This document shows positions 35,105-42,916 of a DNA stretch of 64,000 bases, piece by piece. Made by a program: the position numbers and the translations under genes. Location: NCBI RefSeq assembly GCF_008693385.1, contig NZ_CP044067.1, forward strand, positions 868,001-932,000. The letters are read 5' to 3'. Positions within the stretch are counted from its first letter, which is position 1, and each line of letters opens with the position of its first letter. Under the pieces are notes generated by a model. The model saw nothing but the letters and a program-made list of their open reading frames with translations. It searched no databases and had not been told where the DNA came from. The DNA is from Cupriavidus pauculus. Lineage in GTDB: Bacteria > Pseudomonadota > Gammaproteobacteria > Burkholderiales > Burkholderiaceae.

Positions 35105-35108
35105 ACAA
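35098..35108. promoter_or_regulatory. Palindrome TTGTA-A-TACAA over the -10, candidate GntR operator
   Basis: Perfect 5+5 inverted repeat, similar to FadR-family sites such as TTGTATACAA. It overlaps the -10 hexamer, so a bound repressor would block initiation. Assignment to the divergent FadR-type regulator is by position. Confidence 0.55.
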
Positions 35109-35137
35109 CTTACATTCTCGTTCGATGAGAGGTTTCG

Positions 35138-36133
35138 ATGCGGTCAGAAAGTCACACTGGGAGTCAAGCCGGTCAGCTGGAAAGGGCCTATGTCTGCCGG
35201 CGCATGCCGCCGGAGGTCGAGGCCGCCCTGCAGGCGCGCTTCGACGTGGCGCTCAACGAGAGCGATGCGCTGCTGCCCCCCGCAACCATTGCCGAGCGGG
35301 CCCGAGGCGCAAGCGTCCTCTTCGTGACGGCGACCGAACGCGTCGATGGCCAACTGCTGCGGCAGCTGTCGCCGGCGCTGAAGACCGTGGCCACGCTCTC
35401 GGTCGGCCACGACCATATCGACCTCGCCACGGCGCGCGAGCTCGGCATCGACGTCCTCCACACCCCCGATGTCCTCAGCGATGCCTGCGCGGAGATCGCG
35501 ATGATGCTGTTGCTCAACGCGGCCAGGCGCGGCTTCGAAGCGGACCGCATGGTGCGTAGCGCGCAGTGGCCCGGCTGGGCGCCCACGCAACTGCTCGGCA
35601 AGGGCCTGGTCGGCAAGCGGCTCGGCATCTTCGGCATGGGCCGCATCGGCCGGGCCATTGCCGCGCGGGCGCGCGCGTTCGGCATGCAGATCCACTATCA
35701 CAACCGGTCCCGCCTCTCGCCCGACATGGAAGACGGCGCGACCTTCCAACCCACGCTGGAGGCCCTTTGCCGGCACAGCGACATGCTGATGGTCGCGGCG
35801 CCGGGCTCCCCGCAACTCAAGGGCGCGCTGGACGCCGCGCATCTTGCCGCGCTGCCGCGCGGTGCCGTGGTCGCGAATATCTCGCGCGGCGACATCGTCG
35901 ATGACGACGCATTGATCGACGCGCTGACGTCCGGTCACGTCTTTGCGGCCGGGCTCGATGTGTTTGCGAACGAACCCCATATCGACGCGCGCTATCGCGA
36001 ACTCGACAACGTGTTTCTCAGCCCGCATATCGGCAGCGCCACCGAGGAAACACGCAATGCCATGGGCTGGCTGCTGATCGATGGCCTTGCCGCATTACGC
36101 CGTGGCGAGCGCCCCGCCAACCTGATTTCCTGA
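35138..36133 (+). CDS. D-isomer-specific 2-hydroxyacid dehydrogenase (glyoxylate/hydroxypyruvate reductase-like)
   Basis: 331-aa NAD(P)-dependent reductase. The Rossmann motif GKRLGIFGMGRIGRAIAARA is near residues 162-181, the substrate loop SVGHDHIDLATARELGI lies near 88-104, and the catalytic Arg, Glu and His appear in NISRGDIVDDDAL, AGLDVFANEP and LSPHIGSATEE. GAGAGG sits 5 nt before the ATG at 35138. It is the first gene of the operon behind the strong promoter. In that setting it likely reduces glyoxylate, hydroxypyruvate or tartronate semialdehyde. The N-terminal 15 residues (to GQLER) are poorly conserved. Confidence 0.9.
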   Translation: MRSESHTGSQAGQLERAYVCRRMPPEVEAALQARFDVALNESDALLPPATIAERARGASVLFVTATERVDGQLLRQLSPALKTVATLSVGHDHIDLATARELGIDVLHTPDVLSDACAEIAMMLLLNAARRGFEADRMVRSAQWPGWAPTQLLGKGLVGKRLGIFGMGRIGRAIAARARAFGMQIHYHNRSRLSPDMEDGATFQPTLEALCRHSDMLMVAAPGSPQLKGALDAAHLAALPRGAVVANISRGDIVDDDALIDALTSGHVFAAGLDVFANEPHIDARYRELDNVFLSPHIGSATEETRNAMGWLLIDGLAALRRGERPANLIS

Positions 36134-36176
36134 ACTTTCCCCCCGCCTACAACAATCGACGATCGGAGTCGCTTTC

Positions 36177-37637
36177 ATGCAGATTCAGAACACCTCCCTG
36201 TTTCGCCAGCAGTGCCACGTCAACGGTCAATGGGTCGATGCCTCCGATGGCGAGGTCGTGCCCGTCACCAACCCGGCCACCGGCAAGTCCATCGGTTCCG
36301 TGCCCCGTATGACCGCGGCCGACGTCGAGTCCGCCATCGCCGCCGCCGAGCAGGCGCTGCCCGCGTGGCGCGCCACGAGCGCGCGCGAGCGCAGCAAGCT
36401 GCTGCGCCGCTGGTATGACCTCTGCATGGCGAATCAGGAAGACCTCGCCACCATCCTCACGCTCGAGCAGGGCAAGCCCCTGAAGGAATCGCGCGGCGAG
36501 ATCGCCTACGGGTCGGGGTTCCTCGAGTGGTTTTCGGAAGAGGCACGCCGCATCTATGGCGACGTGATTCCCGCCCCGTCGTCGGACCGCCGGATCGTCG
36601 TGATCAAGCAGCCGGTCGGCGTGGTCGCGGCCATCACGCCATGGAATTTCCCCAACGCGATGATCACGCGCAAGGCCGGGGCCGCCCTCGCCGCCGGCTG
36701 CACGATCGTGATCAAGCCCGCCTCGGCCACGCCGTTCTCGGCGCTGGCACTGGCCGAGCTTGCCAGGGAAGCGGGCATTCCCGATGGCGTGCTCAATGTC
36801 GTGACGGGCTCCGCGTCCGTCGTGGGCAACGTGCTGACGAAAAGCCCCGTGGTCCGCAAGCTGTCGTTCACGGGTTCCACGGAAGTCGGCAAGACGCTGC
36901 TCGAACAATGCGCGGGCACGGTCAAGAAGGTGTCGATGGAACTGGGCGGCAACGCGCCGTTCCTGATCTTCGACGATGCCGACCTCGATGCCGCGGTCGC
37001 GGGCGTCATGGCCTCCAAGTTCCGCAACGCCGGCCAGACCTGCGTCTGCGCGAACCGGATCTTCGTGCAGGACGGCGTCTACGACGCGTTCGCCGAAAAG
37101 CTTCGCGTGGCCGTGGAAGCGCAGAAGGTCGGCGACGGCATGTCCCCGGGCGTCGACCTCGGCCCGCTGATCGACGACGCGGCGGTCGAGAAGGTCCGCG
37201 AGCATATCGTCGACGCGGTGGCGCTCGGCGCGCAGGTGTTCACGGGCGGCAAGCCCCATGCGCTCGGCGGCCGTTTCTTTACGCCGACGATCCTGACCGA
37301 CGTCTCGCCGAAGGCGAAGCTCATGAACGAGGAGACGTTCGGCCCGGTCGCGCCGCTGATCCACTTCAAGACCGAGGCGGAAGGCGTCGCGATGGCCAAC
37401 GACACGCCGTTCGGCCTCGCCGCGTACTTCTACACCACCGACTACGCCCGCTCGTGGCGCGTGGCGGAAGCGCTCGAATGCGGCATCGTCGGCCTGAACG
37501 AAGGGCTGATCTCGACAGAGGTCGCGCCGTTCGGCGGCGTCAAGGAATCGGGGATCGGACGCGAAGGCTCGAAATACGGCATCGAGGACTATATCGAAGT
37601 CAAGTACATCTGCGCCGGCGGACTGGCGCCCCGGTAA
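36177..37637 (+). CDS. NAD(P)-dependent semialdehyde dehydrogenase (succinate-semialdehyde dehydrogenase-like)
   Basis: 486-aa ALDH. The active-site Cys is Cys 289 in NAGQTCVCANR, the general base Glu 255 in MELGGNAPF, Asn 157 in TPWNFPN and Lys 180 in IVIKPAS. Length, the GQTCVCANR motif and KESGIGREGSKYGIEDY near the end are close to GabD, but the double Cys CVC is also seen in other sugar-derived semialdehyde dehydrogenases (for example 2,5-dioxovalerate). In this operon an oxidation of an aldehyde made from a sugar diacid fits better than GABA use. Spacing to the next gene is 29 bp. Confidence 0.9.
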   Translation: MQIQNTSLFRQQCHVNGQWVDASDGEVVPVTNPATGKSIGSVPRMTAADVESAIAAAEQALPAWRATSARERSKLLRRWYDLCMANQEDLATILTLEQGKPLKESRGEIAYGSGFLEWFSEEARRIYGDVIPAPSSDRRIVVIKQPVGVVAAITPWNFPNAMITRKAGAALAAGCTIVIKPASATPFSALALAELAREAGIPDGVLNVVTGSASVVGNVLTKSPVVRKLSFTGSTEVGKTLLEQCAGTVKKVSMELGGNAPFLIFDDADLDAAVAGVMASKFRNAGQTCVCANRIFVQDGVYDAFAEKLRVAVEAQKVGDGMSPGVDLGPLIDDAAVEKVREHIVDAVALGAQVFTGGKPHALGGRFFTPTILTDVSPKAKLMNEETFGPVAPLIHFKTEAEGVAMANDTPFGLAAYFYTTDYARSWRVAEALECGIVGLNEGLISTEVAPFGGVKESGIGREGSKYGIEDYIEVKYICAGGLAPR

Positions 37638-37666
37638 GCATGCATCCCACGACAGGAGACATCCAT

Positions 37667-38548
37667 ATGAAGACCGTAGGCATGATCGGCATCGGCATGA
37701 TGGGCCATGGCATTGCGACGAACGTGGTGAAGCATGGCCATCCACTGGTCGTTCTCGCGCATCCGGGCAACCAGCCGCTGGACGCGCTGCTGACCGCGGG
37801 CGCGCGTCAGGTCGCGACGATTCCCGAACTCGCGGCGCAGGCGGACATCGTGATCCTGTGCGTCACGGGCACGCCCGAAGTGGAGGACGTGCTGTTCAGC
37901 CAGAACGCACTGCTGAGCGCGCTGCGGCCCGGCACGGTCGTGATCGACTGCTCCACGGCCATCCCTTCCTCCACCGAGCGCATCGCCGCGGCCGTGCACA
38001 AGGCAGGCGGCAAGTTCCTCGATGCGCCGATGACGCGTACCCCCAAGGAAGCGGCGGAGGGCCGGCTGAACCTGATCGTCGGCGGCGACCCCGCGCTCTA
38101 TCGCGAATGCCTGCCCTTGCTGCAGAGCTTTGCCGAGAACATTACGTTCGCCGGCCCCGTGGGATCGGGCCATCGGCTGAAGCTGCTGCACAACTTCGTA
38201 TCCCTAGGTTTCTCCGCGGTGCTCGCGGAGGCGGCCGCCTGCGCGGCGCGCGCGGACGTCAATCCCGAGGTGCTGATCGACGTGCTGGCCAAGGGCGGCG
38301 GCGCGGGCGTGATTCTGGAGCGGCTGCGTCCCTTTATCGAGCATGGCGACGGCTCGGGCTTCCGCTTCACGATTGCCAATGCGCTCAAGGACATGACGTA
38401 CTACGACACGATGGCGCGCGAGATCGGCGCCAGCCACACCACGTCCACGGCCATTCGCGAAACCTATTCCGGGGCTTACGTCCAGCGCGCGACGGGCACC
38501 GTGCCGGAACTCGTCGCCCTGCTCGCGCAACCCGGTTCCGCTCAATAA
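37667..38548 (+). CDS. Beta-hydroxyacid dehydrogenase (HIBADH / tartronate semialdehyde reductase family)
   Basis: 293-aa NAD(P)-dependent dehydrogenase starting MKTVGMIGIGMMGHGIATNV (GxGxMGxGxxxN). The substrate motif FLDAPMTRTPKEAAEG matches the family's DAPVSGG region with a Thr-Arg-Thr variant, and the catalytic Lys lies in GSGHRLKLLHNF. CAGGAGACATCCAT precedes the ATG at 37667. A much longer frame upstream of this ATG is out-of-frame shadow of the ALDH gene. Within the operon it could reduce tartronate semialdehyde to glycerate. Confidence 0.88.
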   Translation: MKTVGMIGIGMMGHGIATNVVKHGHPLVVLAHPGNQPLDALLTAGARQVATIPELAAQADIVILCVTGTPEVEDVLFSQNALLSALRPGTVVIDCSTAIPSSTERIAAAVHKAGGKFLDAPMTRTPKEAAEGRLNLIVGGDPALYRECLPLLQSFAENITFAGPVGSGHRLKLLHNFVSLGFSAVLAEAAACAARADVNPEVLIDVLAKGGGAGVILERLRPFIEHGDGSGFRFTIANALKDMTYYDTMAREIGASHTTSTAIRETYSGAYVQRATGTVPELVALLAQPGSAQ

Positions 38549-38562
38549 CCCGCACGCCCATC

Positions 38563-39639
38563 ATGACCACCAACCAGCACTACAAGATTGCCGTGATTCC
38601 CGGCGACGGCATCGGCAACGAAGTCGTACCCGAAGGCCTCCGCGTCCTGAAGGCCGTCAGCGAAAAGTTCGGTTTCCAGCTGTCGTTCACGACATACGAC
38701 TGGAGTTGCGCGCGCTACCACGCGCAGGGCAGCATGATGCCGGCGGACGGCATCGAGCGCCTGCGCGACTCGGACGCGATCTTCCTTGGCGCGGTCGGCT
38801 TTCCCGGCGTGCCCGACCACGTGTCGCTGTGGAATCTGCTGATTCCCATCCGCCGCGAGTTCGACCAGTACGTGAACCTGCGGCCGGTCCGGCTGCTGCC
38901 CGGCGTGCCCTGCCCGCTCGCGAACAAGAAGCCCGGCGATATCGACTTCTGGATCGTGCGCGAGAACACGGAGGGCGAATACTCGCAGGTGGGCGGACGC
39001 ATGTTCGCGGGCACCGAGCACGAGTTCGTCACGCAGGAGGCCATTTTCACGCGTCGCGGAACCGATCGCATCATGCGCTATGCGTTCGAGCTCTCGCGCA
39101 AGCTGGGGCGCAACCACGTCACCTCGGCCACGAAGTCGAACGGCATCTTCCATTCGATGCCGTTCTGGGACGAGCGCTTCGCGGCCATCGGCGCCGAGTA
39201 TCCGGAGGTCCGCACGGACCAGTACCACATCGATATCCTGGCCGCGCGGTTCGCGATGTCGCCCGAGCGGTTCGATGTGGTGGTGGGGTCGAACCTGTTC
39301 GGCGACATCCTTTCCGATCTGGGACCGGGCGTGACCGGCACCATCGCGGTGGCGCCGGGCGCCAATATCAACCCCGAGCGCAAGTATCCGTCGATGTTCG
39401 AGCCCGTCCACGGCTCGGCGCCCGATATCGCCGGACAAGGCATTGCCAATCCCATCGGCCAGATCTGGTCCGCGGCGATGATGCTCGACCACCTCGGGCA
39501 GCCGGAAGCCGCCGCCGCCGTGATGCAGGCCATCGAAGCGGTGCTCGTGCACCCCGACCGCGTGCATACGCCCGACCTTGGCGGCAAGGCCACCACGCAG
39601 GACATGGGTGCCGCGATCGCGCGCGCTGTGCTCGCCTGA
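38563..39639 (+). CDS. Tartrate dehydrogenase / D-malate dehydrogenase-like
   Basis: 358-aa member of the isocitrate/isopropylmalate dehydrogenase superfamily. It has IPGDGIGNEVVPEGLRVL at the start, FWIVRENTEGEYSQVGGRMF (typical of tartrate/D-malate dehydrogenases rather than LeuB), the catalytic Lys in TSATKSNG, and the metal-binding Asp residues in VVGSNLFGDILSDLGPGVTG. The NAD-specific pocket follows in EPVHGSAPDIAGQGIANP. It would convert tartrate to oxaloglycolate, or D-malate to pyruvate and CO2, using Mn2+ and NAD. It sits 14 bp after the HIBADH-like gene. Confident of family; substrate is an educated guess. Confidence 0.88.
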   Translation: MTTNQHYKIAVIPGDGIGNEVVPEGLRVLKAVSEKFGFQLSFTTYDWSCARYHAQGSMMPADGIERLRDSDAIFLGAVGFPGVPDHVSLWNLLIPIRREFDQYVNLRPVRLLPGVPCPLANKKPGDIDFWIVRENTEGEYSQVGGRMFAGTEHEFVTQEAIFTRRGTDRIMRYAFELSRKLGRNHVTSATKSNGIFHSMPFWDERFAAIGAEYPEVRTDQYHIDILAARFAMSPERFDVVVGSNLFGDILSDLGPGVTGTIAVAPGANINPERKYPSMFEPVHGSAPDIAGQGIANPIGQIWSAAMMLDHLGQPEAAAAVMQAIEAVLVHPDRVHTPDLGGKATTQDMGAAIARAVLA

Positions 39640-39650
39640 CTCGCCCGACA

Positions 39651-39670
39651 GAACAGAACAGAACAGAACG
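39651..39670 (+). repeat. Pentanucleotide tandem repeat GAACA before the MR/MLE gene
   Basis: GAACA three times plus GAACG, ending just before the AGGAGACAA ribosome site of the MR/MLE gene. Copy number changes would move the intergenic spacing between tartrate dehydrogenase and this gene. A slippage tract, of possible but unproven regulatory effect. Confidence 0.55.
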
Positions 39671-39683
39671 CAGGAGACAACCG

Positions 39684-40835
39684 ATGAAGATCACCCGCAT
39701 CACCGCCATTCCGCTGTCCTTCCGTCTGCCCGAAGGCAAAACGGTCACCATGGGCGTCGGCAGCACGCTCAAGCGCGATGCCATCGTCATTCGCGTGGAG
39801 ACCGACGAAGGCATCGTCGGTTATGGGGAGTCGCATCCGGGCCGCAGCCCCGGCGCCATCGTCAGCCTGATCCACAACACGCTGCAGCCGCTGCTCGTGG
39901 GCATGGATGCCACGGACGTCGTGGGCACGTGGCAACGCGTGCATCGCATGCAGTTCTCGAGCCACGGACTCGGTGCCGGTGCCGCGCTGGCGCACTCGGG
40001 CATCGACATGGCCCTCTGGGATATCCGCGGCAAGGCGGCCAGGATGCCGCTGTACCAGCTGCTCGGCGGATCGCGCCGCCGGATTCCCGCCTACGCGGGC
40101 GGTATCGCGCTGGGCTACCAGCCGGCCGCTTCGCTGGCGGAAGAGGCCCAGTCGTATATCGAGCAGGGCTACAAGGCGGTGAAGCTGCGCATCGGCGATA
40201 CGGTCAAGGCCGATATCGAACGCGTGCGCCATGTCCGCAAGGTGGTCGGTGACGATATCGATATCCTGACCGACGCGAACACGGCCTACACGATCGCCGA
40301 CGTTCGCCGTGTGCTGCCCGTGCTGGCGGACATCCAGGCCGGATGGCTCGAGGAACCGTTTGCCTGCAACGACTTCGCGTCGTATCGCGAGGCCGCGCGC
40401 ATCACGCCGGTCGTGCCGATTGCCGCGGGCGAAAACCACTTTATGCGCTTCGAGTTCGCGCAGATGCTGGAGGCCCGCGCGGTGCAGGTGTGGCAGCCCG
40501 ATCTGTCGAAGACCGGCGGCATTACCGAAGGCATGCGCATCGCCGCGATGGCATCGGCGTTCCGGATTCCGATCCACGCGCATAGCTCGGCCACGGGCCT
40601 CAACCACGCGGCCACGCTGCATTTCCTCGCCGCGACCGAGAACGCCGGTTACTTCGAGGCCTGCGTATCGCACTTCAATCCGTTCCGCGACATGTTCGGC
40701 AAGACGTTCGAGATCGGGCGCGACGGCTGCGTCGTGCCGCCGGAAGCGCCAGGCCTCGGCGTCGAAGTCGATGAGGAACTGTTCAAGCAGTATCCGCTGA
40801 TCGATGGACCGGGATATGTCGTGAAGTTCCAATAA
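39684..40835 (+). CDS. Mandelate racemase/muconate-lactonizing enzyme (enolase superfamily) dehydratase or racemase
   Basis: 383-aa enolase-superfamily enzyme. The barrel carries metal ligands Asp 197 (LTDANTAY), Glu 223/224 (WLEEPF) and Glu 250 (AAGENHF), the acid-base dyad Asp 273 (QPDLSKTGG) with a His in PIHAHSS (298 or 300), and Lys 167-Leu-Arg 169 (VKLRIG) on the opposite face. The His-Asp dyad places it in the mandelate-racemase subgroup; KxR instead of KxK narrows it further. In this operon it is best read as an acid-sugar or tartrate dehydratase. Function of the exact member is unproven. Confidence 0.85.
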   Translation: MKITRITAIPLSFRLPEGKTVTMGVGSTLKRDAIVIRVETDEGIVGYGESHPGRSPGAIVSLIHNTLQPLLVGMDATDVVGTWQRVHRMQFSSHGLGAGAALAHSGIDMALWDIRGKAARMPLYQLLGGSRRRIPAYAGGIALGYQPAASLAEEAQSYIEQGYKAVKLRIGDTVKADIERVRHVRKVVGDDIDILTDANTAYTIADVRRVLPVLADIQAGWLEEPFACNDFASYREAARITPVVPIAAGENHFMRFEFAQMLEARAVQVWQPDLSKTGGITEGMRIAAMASAFRIPIHAHSSATGLNHAATLHFLAATENAGYFEACVSHFNPFRDMFGKTFEIGRDGCVVPPEAPGLGVEVDEELFKQYPLIDGPGYVVKFQ

Positions 40836-40865
40836 AAAAATCATCGTAGGTGAAGGAGACAAAAC

Positions 40866-41849
40866 ATGCCTGACAGAAGAACCGCATGCAAATGGGTACT
40901 GTCGTCGCTCGCCGGGGCCGCCGCATGGCGTGCGGCGTCCGCCGCCGAGCCCTACCCTGACAAGCCCATCCGCATCGTCGTACCCTACACGCCGGGCGGC
41001 TTCAACGATACGCTCGCGCGCACCGTGGGCGAGAAGCTGACCGCCAAATGGAAGCAGTCGGTCGTCGTGGACAACCGGCCCGGCGGCAATACGCTGATCG
41101 GCAACTCGCTCGTCGCCAAGTCGCCGCCCGATGGCTACACGCTGCTGATCACGCCGCTCCCCTTTGCGGCATTGCCGGCGCTGTACGGCGCCAGGCTGCC
41201 CTATAACGCGACGAAGGACTTCACGCCCGTGGTGTGGGCCGCCAGCACGCAGAACGTACTGGTCGCGCGCAACGACCTCAACCTCGCCACGGTCAAGGAC
41301 ATCGTCGAGTTCGCGAAGAAGCAGCCGGGCAAGCTCAACTACGGTTCGACGGGCTCCGGCTCGTCCAACCATCTGTCGATGGAGCTGTTCGAGAAGATGA
41401 CGGGTACGAAGCTCACGCATATTCCCTACAAGGGCAGCGGCCCGGCGGTCGTGGCGATGCTGGGCGGCGAGATCGACGTGCTGTTCGACAACCTGCCCAA
41501 CGTGATCAACCAGATCCGCGCGGGCAAGTTCAGGCCCATCGCGGTGACGGGCCAGCAGCGGTCGTCGCTGCTGCCGGACGTGCCGACCGTCGCCGAGGCC
41601 GGCGTACCGGGCTACGAGGTCAATGTCTGGTTCGGCATCCAGGCGCCGGCCGGCACGCCGAAGGACATCGTGCAGCGGCTCAATGCGGAGATCACGAAGT
41701 CGCTGGCCGAGGCCGATGTGGTCAAGCGTTTCCGCGAGCAAGGCGTGGAGGTGGTCGGCAGCTCGCCGGCGAAGTTCGCGTCGCTGGTCGACAGCGAGAT
41801 CGAGAAATGGGGGACCGTGGTGCGGGACGCCAACGTGCGGCTCGAGTAA
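40866..41849 (+). CDS. Bug-family tripartite tricarboxylate receptor, copy 4
   Basis: 327-aa periplasmic binding protein, last gene of the hydroxyacid operon. The leader MPDRRTACKWVLSSLAGAAA holds a double Arg but lacks the Tat consensus, so Sec export is likelier. The Bug motifs are IRIVVPYTPGGFNDTLARTV, STGSGSSNHLSMELFEKM and HIPYKGSGPAVVAMLGG. AAGGAGACAAAAC precedes the ATG. Being co-transcribed with the MR/MLE and tartrate dehydrogenase genes, it probably binds the diacid that those enzymes consume. A hairpin terminator follows. Confidence 0.92.
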   Translation: MPDRRTACKWVLSSLAGAAAWRAASAAEPYPDKPIRIVVPYTPGGFNDTLARTVGEKLTAKWKQSVVVDNRPGGNTLIGNSLVAKSPPDGYTLLITPLPFAALPALYGARLPYNATKDFTPVVWAASTQNVLVARNDLNLATVKDIVEFAKKQPGKLNYGSTGSGSSNHLSMELFEKMTGTKLTHIPYKGSGPAVVAMLGGEIDVLFDNLPNVINQIRAGKFRPIAVTGQQRSSLLPDVPTVAEAGVPGYEVNVWFGIQAPAGTPKDIVQRLNAEITKSLAEADVVKRFREQGVEVVGSSPAKFASLVDSEIEKWGTVVRDANVRLE

Positions 41850-41861
41850 GCCCACGACAGC

Positions 41862-41885
41862 GAGGTCGTGCCCGCGCACGACCTC
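41862..41885. terminator. Bidirectional terminator hairpin between Bug and LysR genes
   Basis: GAGGTCGTG, loop CCCGCG, CACGACCTC: perfect 9-bp stem in the 34-bp gap between convergent genes, overlapping the LysR stop. It ends the six-gene operon and the LysR transcript. No T-tract follows in either direction. Confidence 0.65.
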
Positions 41886-42768
41886 ACATCACGCCCAGCG
41901 CGCCCAGCGCCCGCTCCACCACCGGCGACCGGTTCGACGGGTGCCATACCACCGAGTACTCCGCCTGCGCGGGTTCCCCCGCCAGCGGCTTGAGCACGAC
42001 ACCGGGCAACTGGGCGCGTTCCGGCGTACGCGGCACCAGCGATACCCCGCGGCCCAATGCCACGAGGCTGGCAACCGACAGCAAATGCCGCGCGTAGTGC
42101 CGCACATTGGGACTGAACCCCGCGCGCAGGCAGGTCGCGACGATCAGATCGAAATACGCGGGCGCGCTTTCGCGCGGAATCACGATAAACGGCTCGCCGG
42201 CCAGGTCGGCCGGATCGATGCGCTTGCGCTGTGCAAGCGGATGCTGCGCCGGTAGCGCCGCCACCAGCGGCGTGCGCGCGATCGGGTGAATCCGCATCTC
42301 GACCGCCCCGCTCGCTCCAGGCGAGATCTGGCCGAGCCCGAGGTCGATGCGGTCATGGCGTAGCGCCTCGATCTGCTCCGACGACCCCATCTCTTCCCAG
42401 ACCGTCTCCACACCCGCCAGATTCCGTTCGAGCCGCGCGATGAGCTTTTCCATGCCGACATAGAGCAGCGCCGCGACGAAGCCGATGCGCAGCGTCCCCG
42501 TCTGCCCTTCCTCGGCGCGCCGCACGACCTCGCGCGCCATATCGGCCTGCCCGATGATGCGCCGCGCCTCCTGCACGAGCGCATGGCCCGACGGCGTCAG
42601 GCGCACGCTGCGCTTGTTGCGGTCGAACAGCATGACGCCGAGTTCGGCCTCCAGCTGCTGGATATGCTTGGTCAGTGGCGGCTGGGAAATACGCAGACGC
42701 TCGGCCGCGCGGCCGAAGTGCAACTCCTCGGCGAGCGTGAGAAACATTCGGAGATCTCGGATTTCCAT
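41884..42768 (-). CDS. LysR-family regulator of the CMD-SDR-Bug operon
   Basis: 294-aa LTTR beginning MEIRDLRMFLTLAEELHFGR, with HTH AAERLRISQPPLTKHIQQLE, the CatR/BenM-like arrangement. AAGG lies 6 nt before the ATG at 42768. It diverges from the seven-gene operon over 148 bp containing an LTTR box, so this operon is its target. Members of this group respond to cis,cis-muconate or similar aromatic breakdown products, which fits the carboxymuconolactone-decarboxylase-type first gene. Confidence 0.88.
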   Translation of the reverse strand: MEIRDLRMFLTLAEELHFGRAAERLRISQPPLTKHIQQLEAELGVMLFDRNKRSVRLTPSGHALVQEARRIIGQADMAREVVRRAEEGQTGTLRIGFVAALLYVGMEKLIARLERNLAGVETVWEEMGSSEQIEALRHDRIDLGLGQISPGASGAVEMRIHPIARTPLVAALPAQHPLAQRKRIDPADLAGEPFIVIPRESAPAYFDLIVATCLRAGFSPNVRHYARHLLSVASLVALGRGVSLVPRTPERAQLPGVVLKPLAGEPAQAEYSVVWHPSNRSPVVERALGALGVM

Positions 42769-42804
42769 GGCGAGCCTTCGTGGGCAGCGGGATTGAACAG
42801 AGCA

Positions 42805-42825
42805 GTTATTCTATTTCGGAATGAC
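42805..42825. promoter_or_regulatory. LysR-type operator GTTATTC-N7-GAATGAC
   Basis: Inverted repeat with one mismatch in 7-bp arms and a perfect ATTC-N7-GAAT core (42808-42822), the 15-bp spacing expected of LTTR recognition sites. It lies 37 bp from the LysR start and 92 bp from the CMD start. Confidence 0.6.
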
Positions 42826-42916
42826 TGTGCTCCGGAAAACATATTGGACGATAGCGCGGACTGTCAGCAGAATGCTCGTGTTCCACCTAAAAACGCATAC
42901 AGGACACGGAGACGAC

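Noticed and set aside
36527..37666. N-terminal extension of the HIBADH-like gene overlapping the ALDH gene
   Set aside because: The extension is an out-of-frame shadow of ALDH; the ATG at 37667 has CAGGAG upstream and starts the Rossmann fold at once.
40866..40940. Tat signal on the Bug receptor, copy 4
   Set aside because: The RR pair lacks the SRRxFLK consensus and the hydrophobic core is of Sec type.
39078..41879. Open frame of 933 codons on the minus strand across the tartrate dehydrogenase, MR/MLE and Bug genes
   Set aside because: It is antisense to three clear plus-strand genes with conserved catalytic motifs and good ribosome sites.
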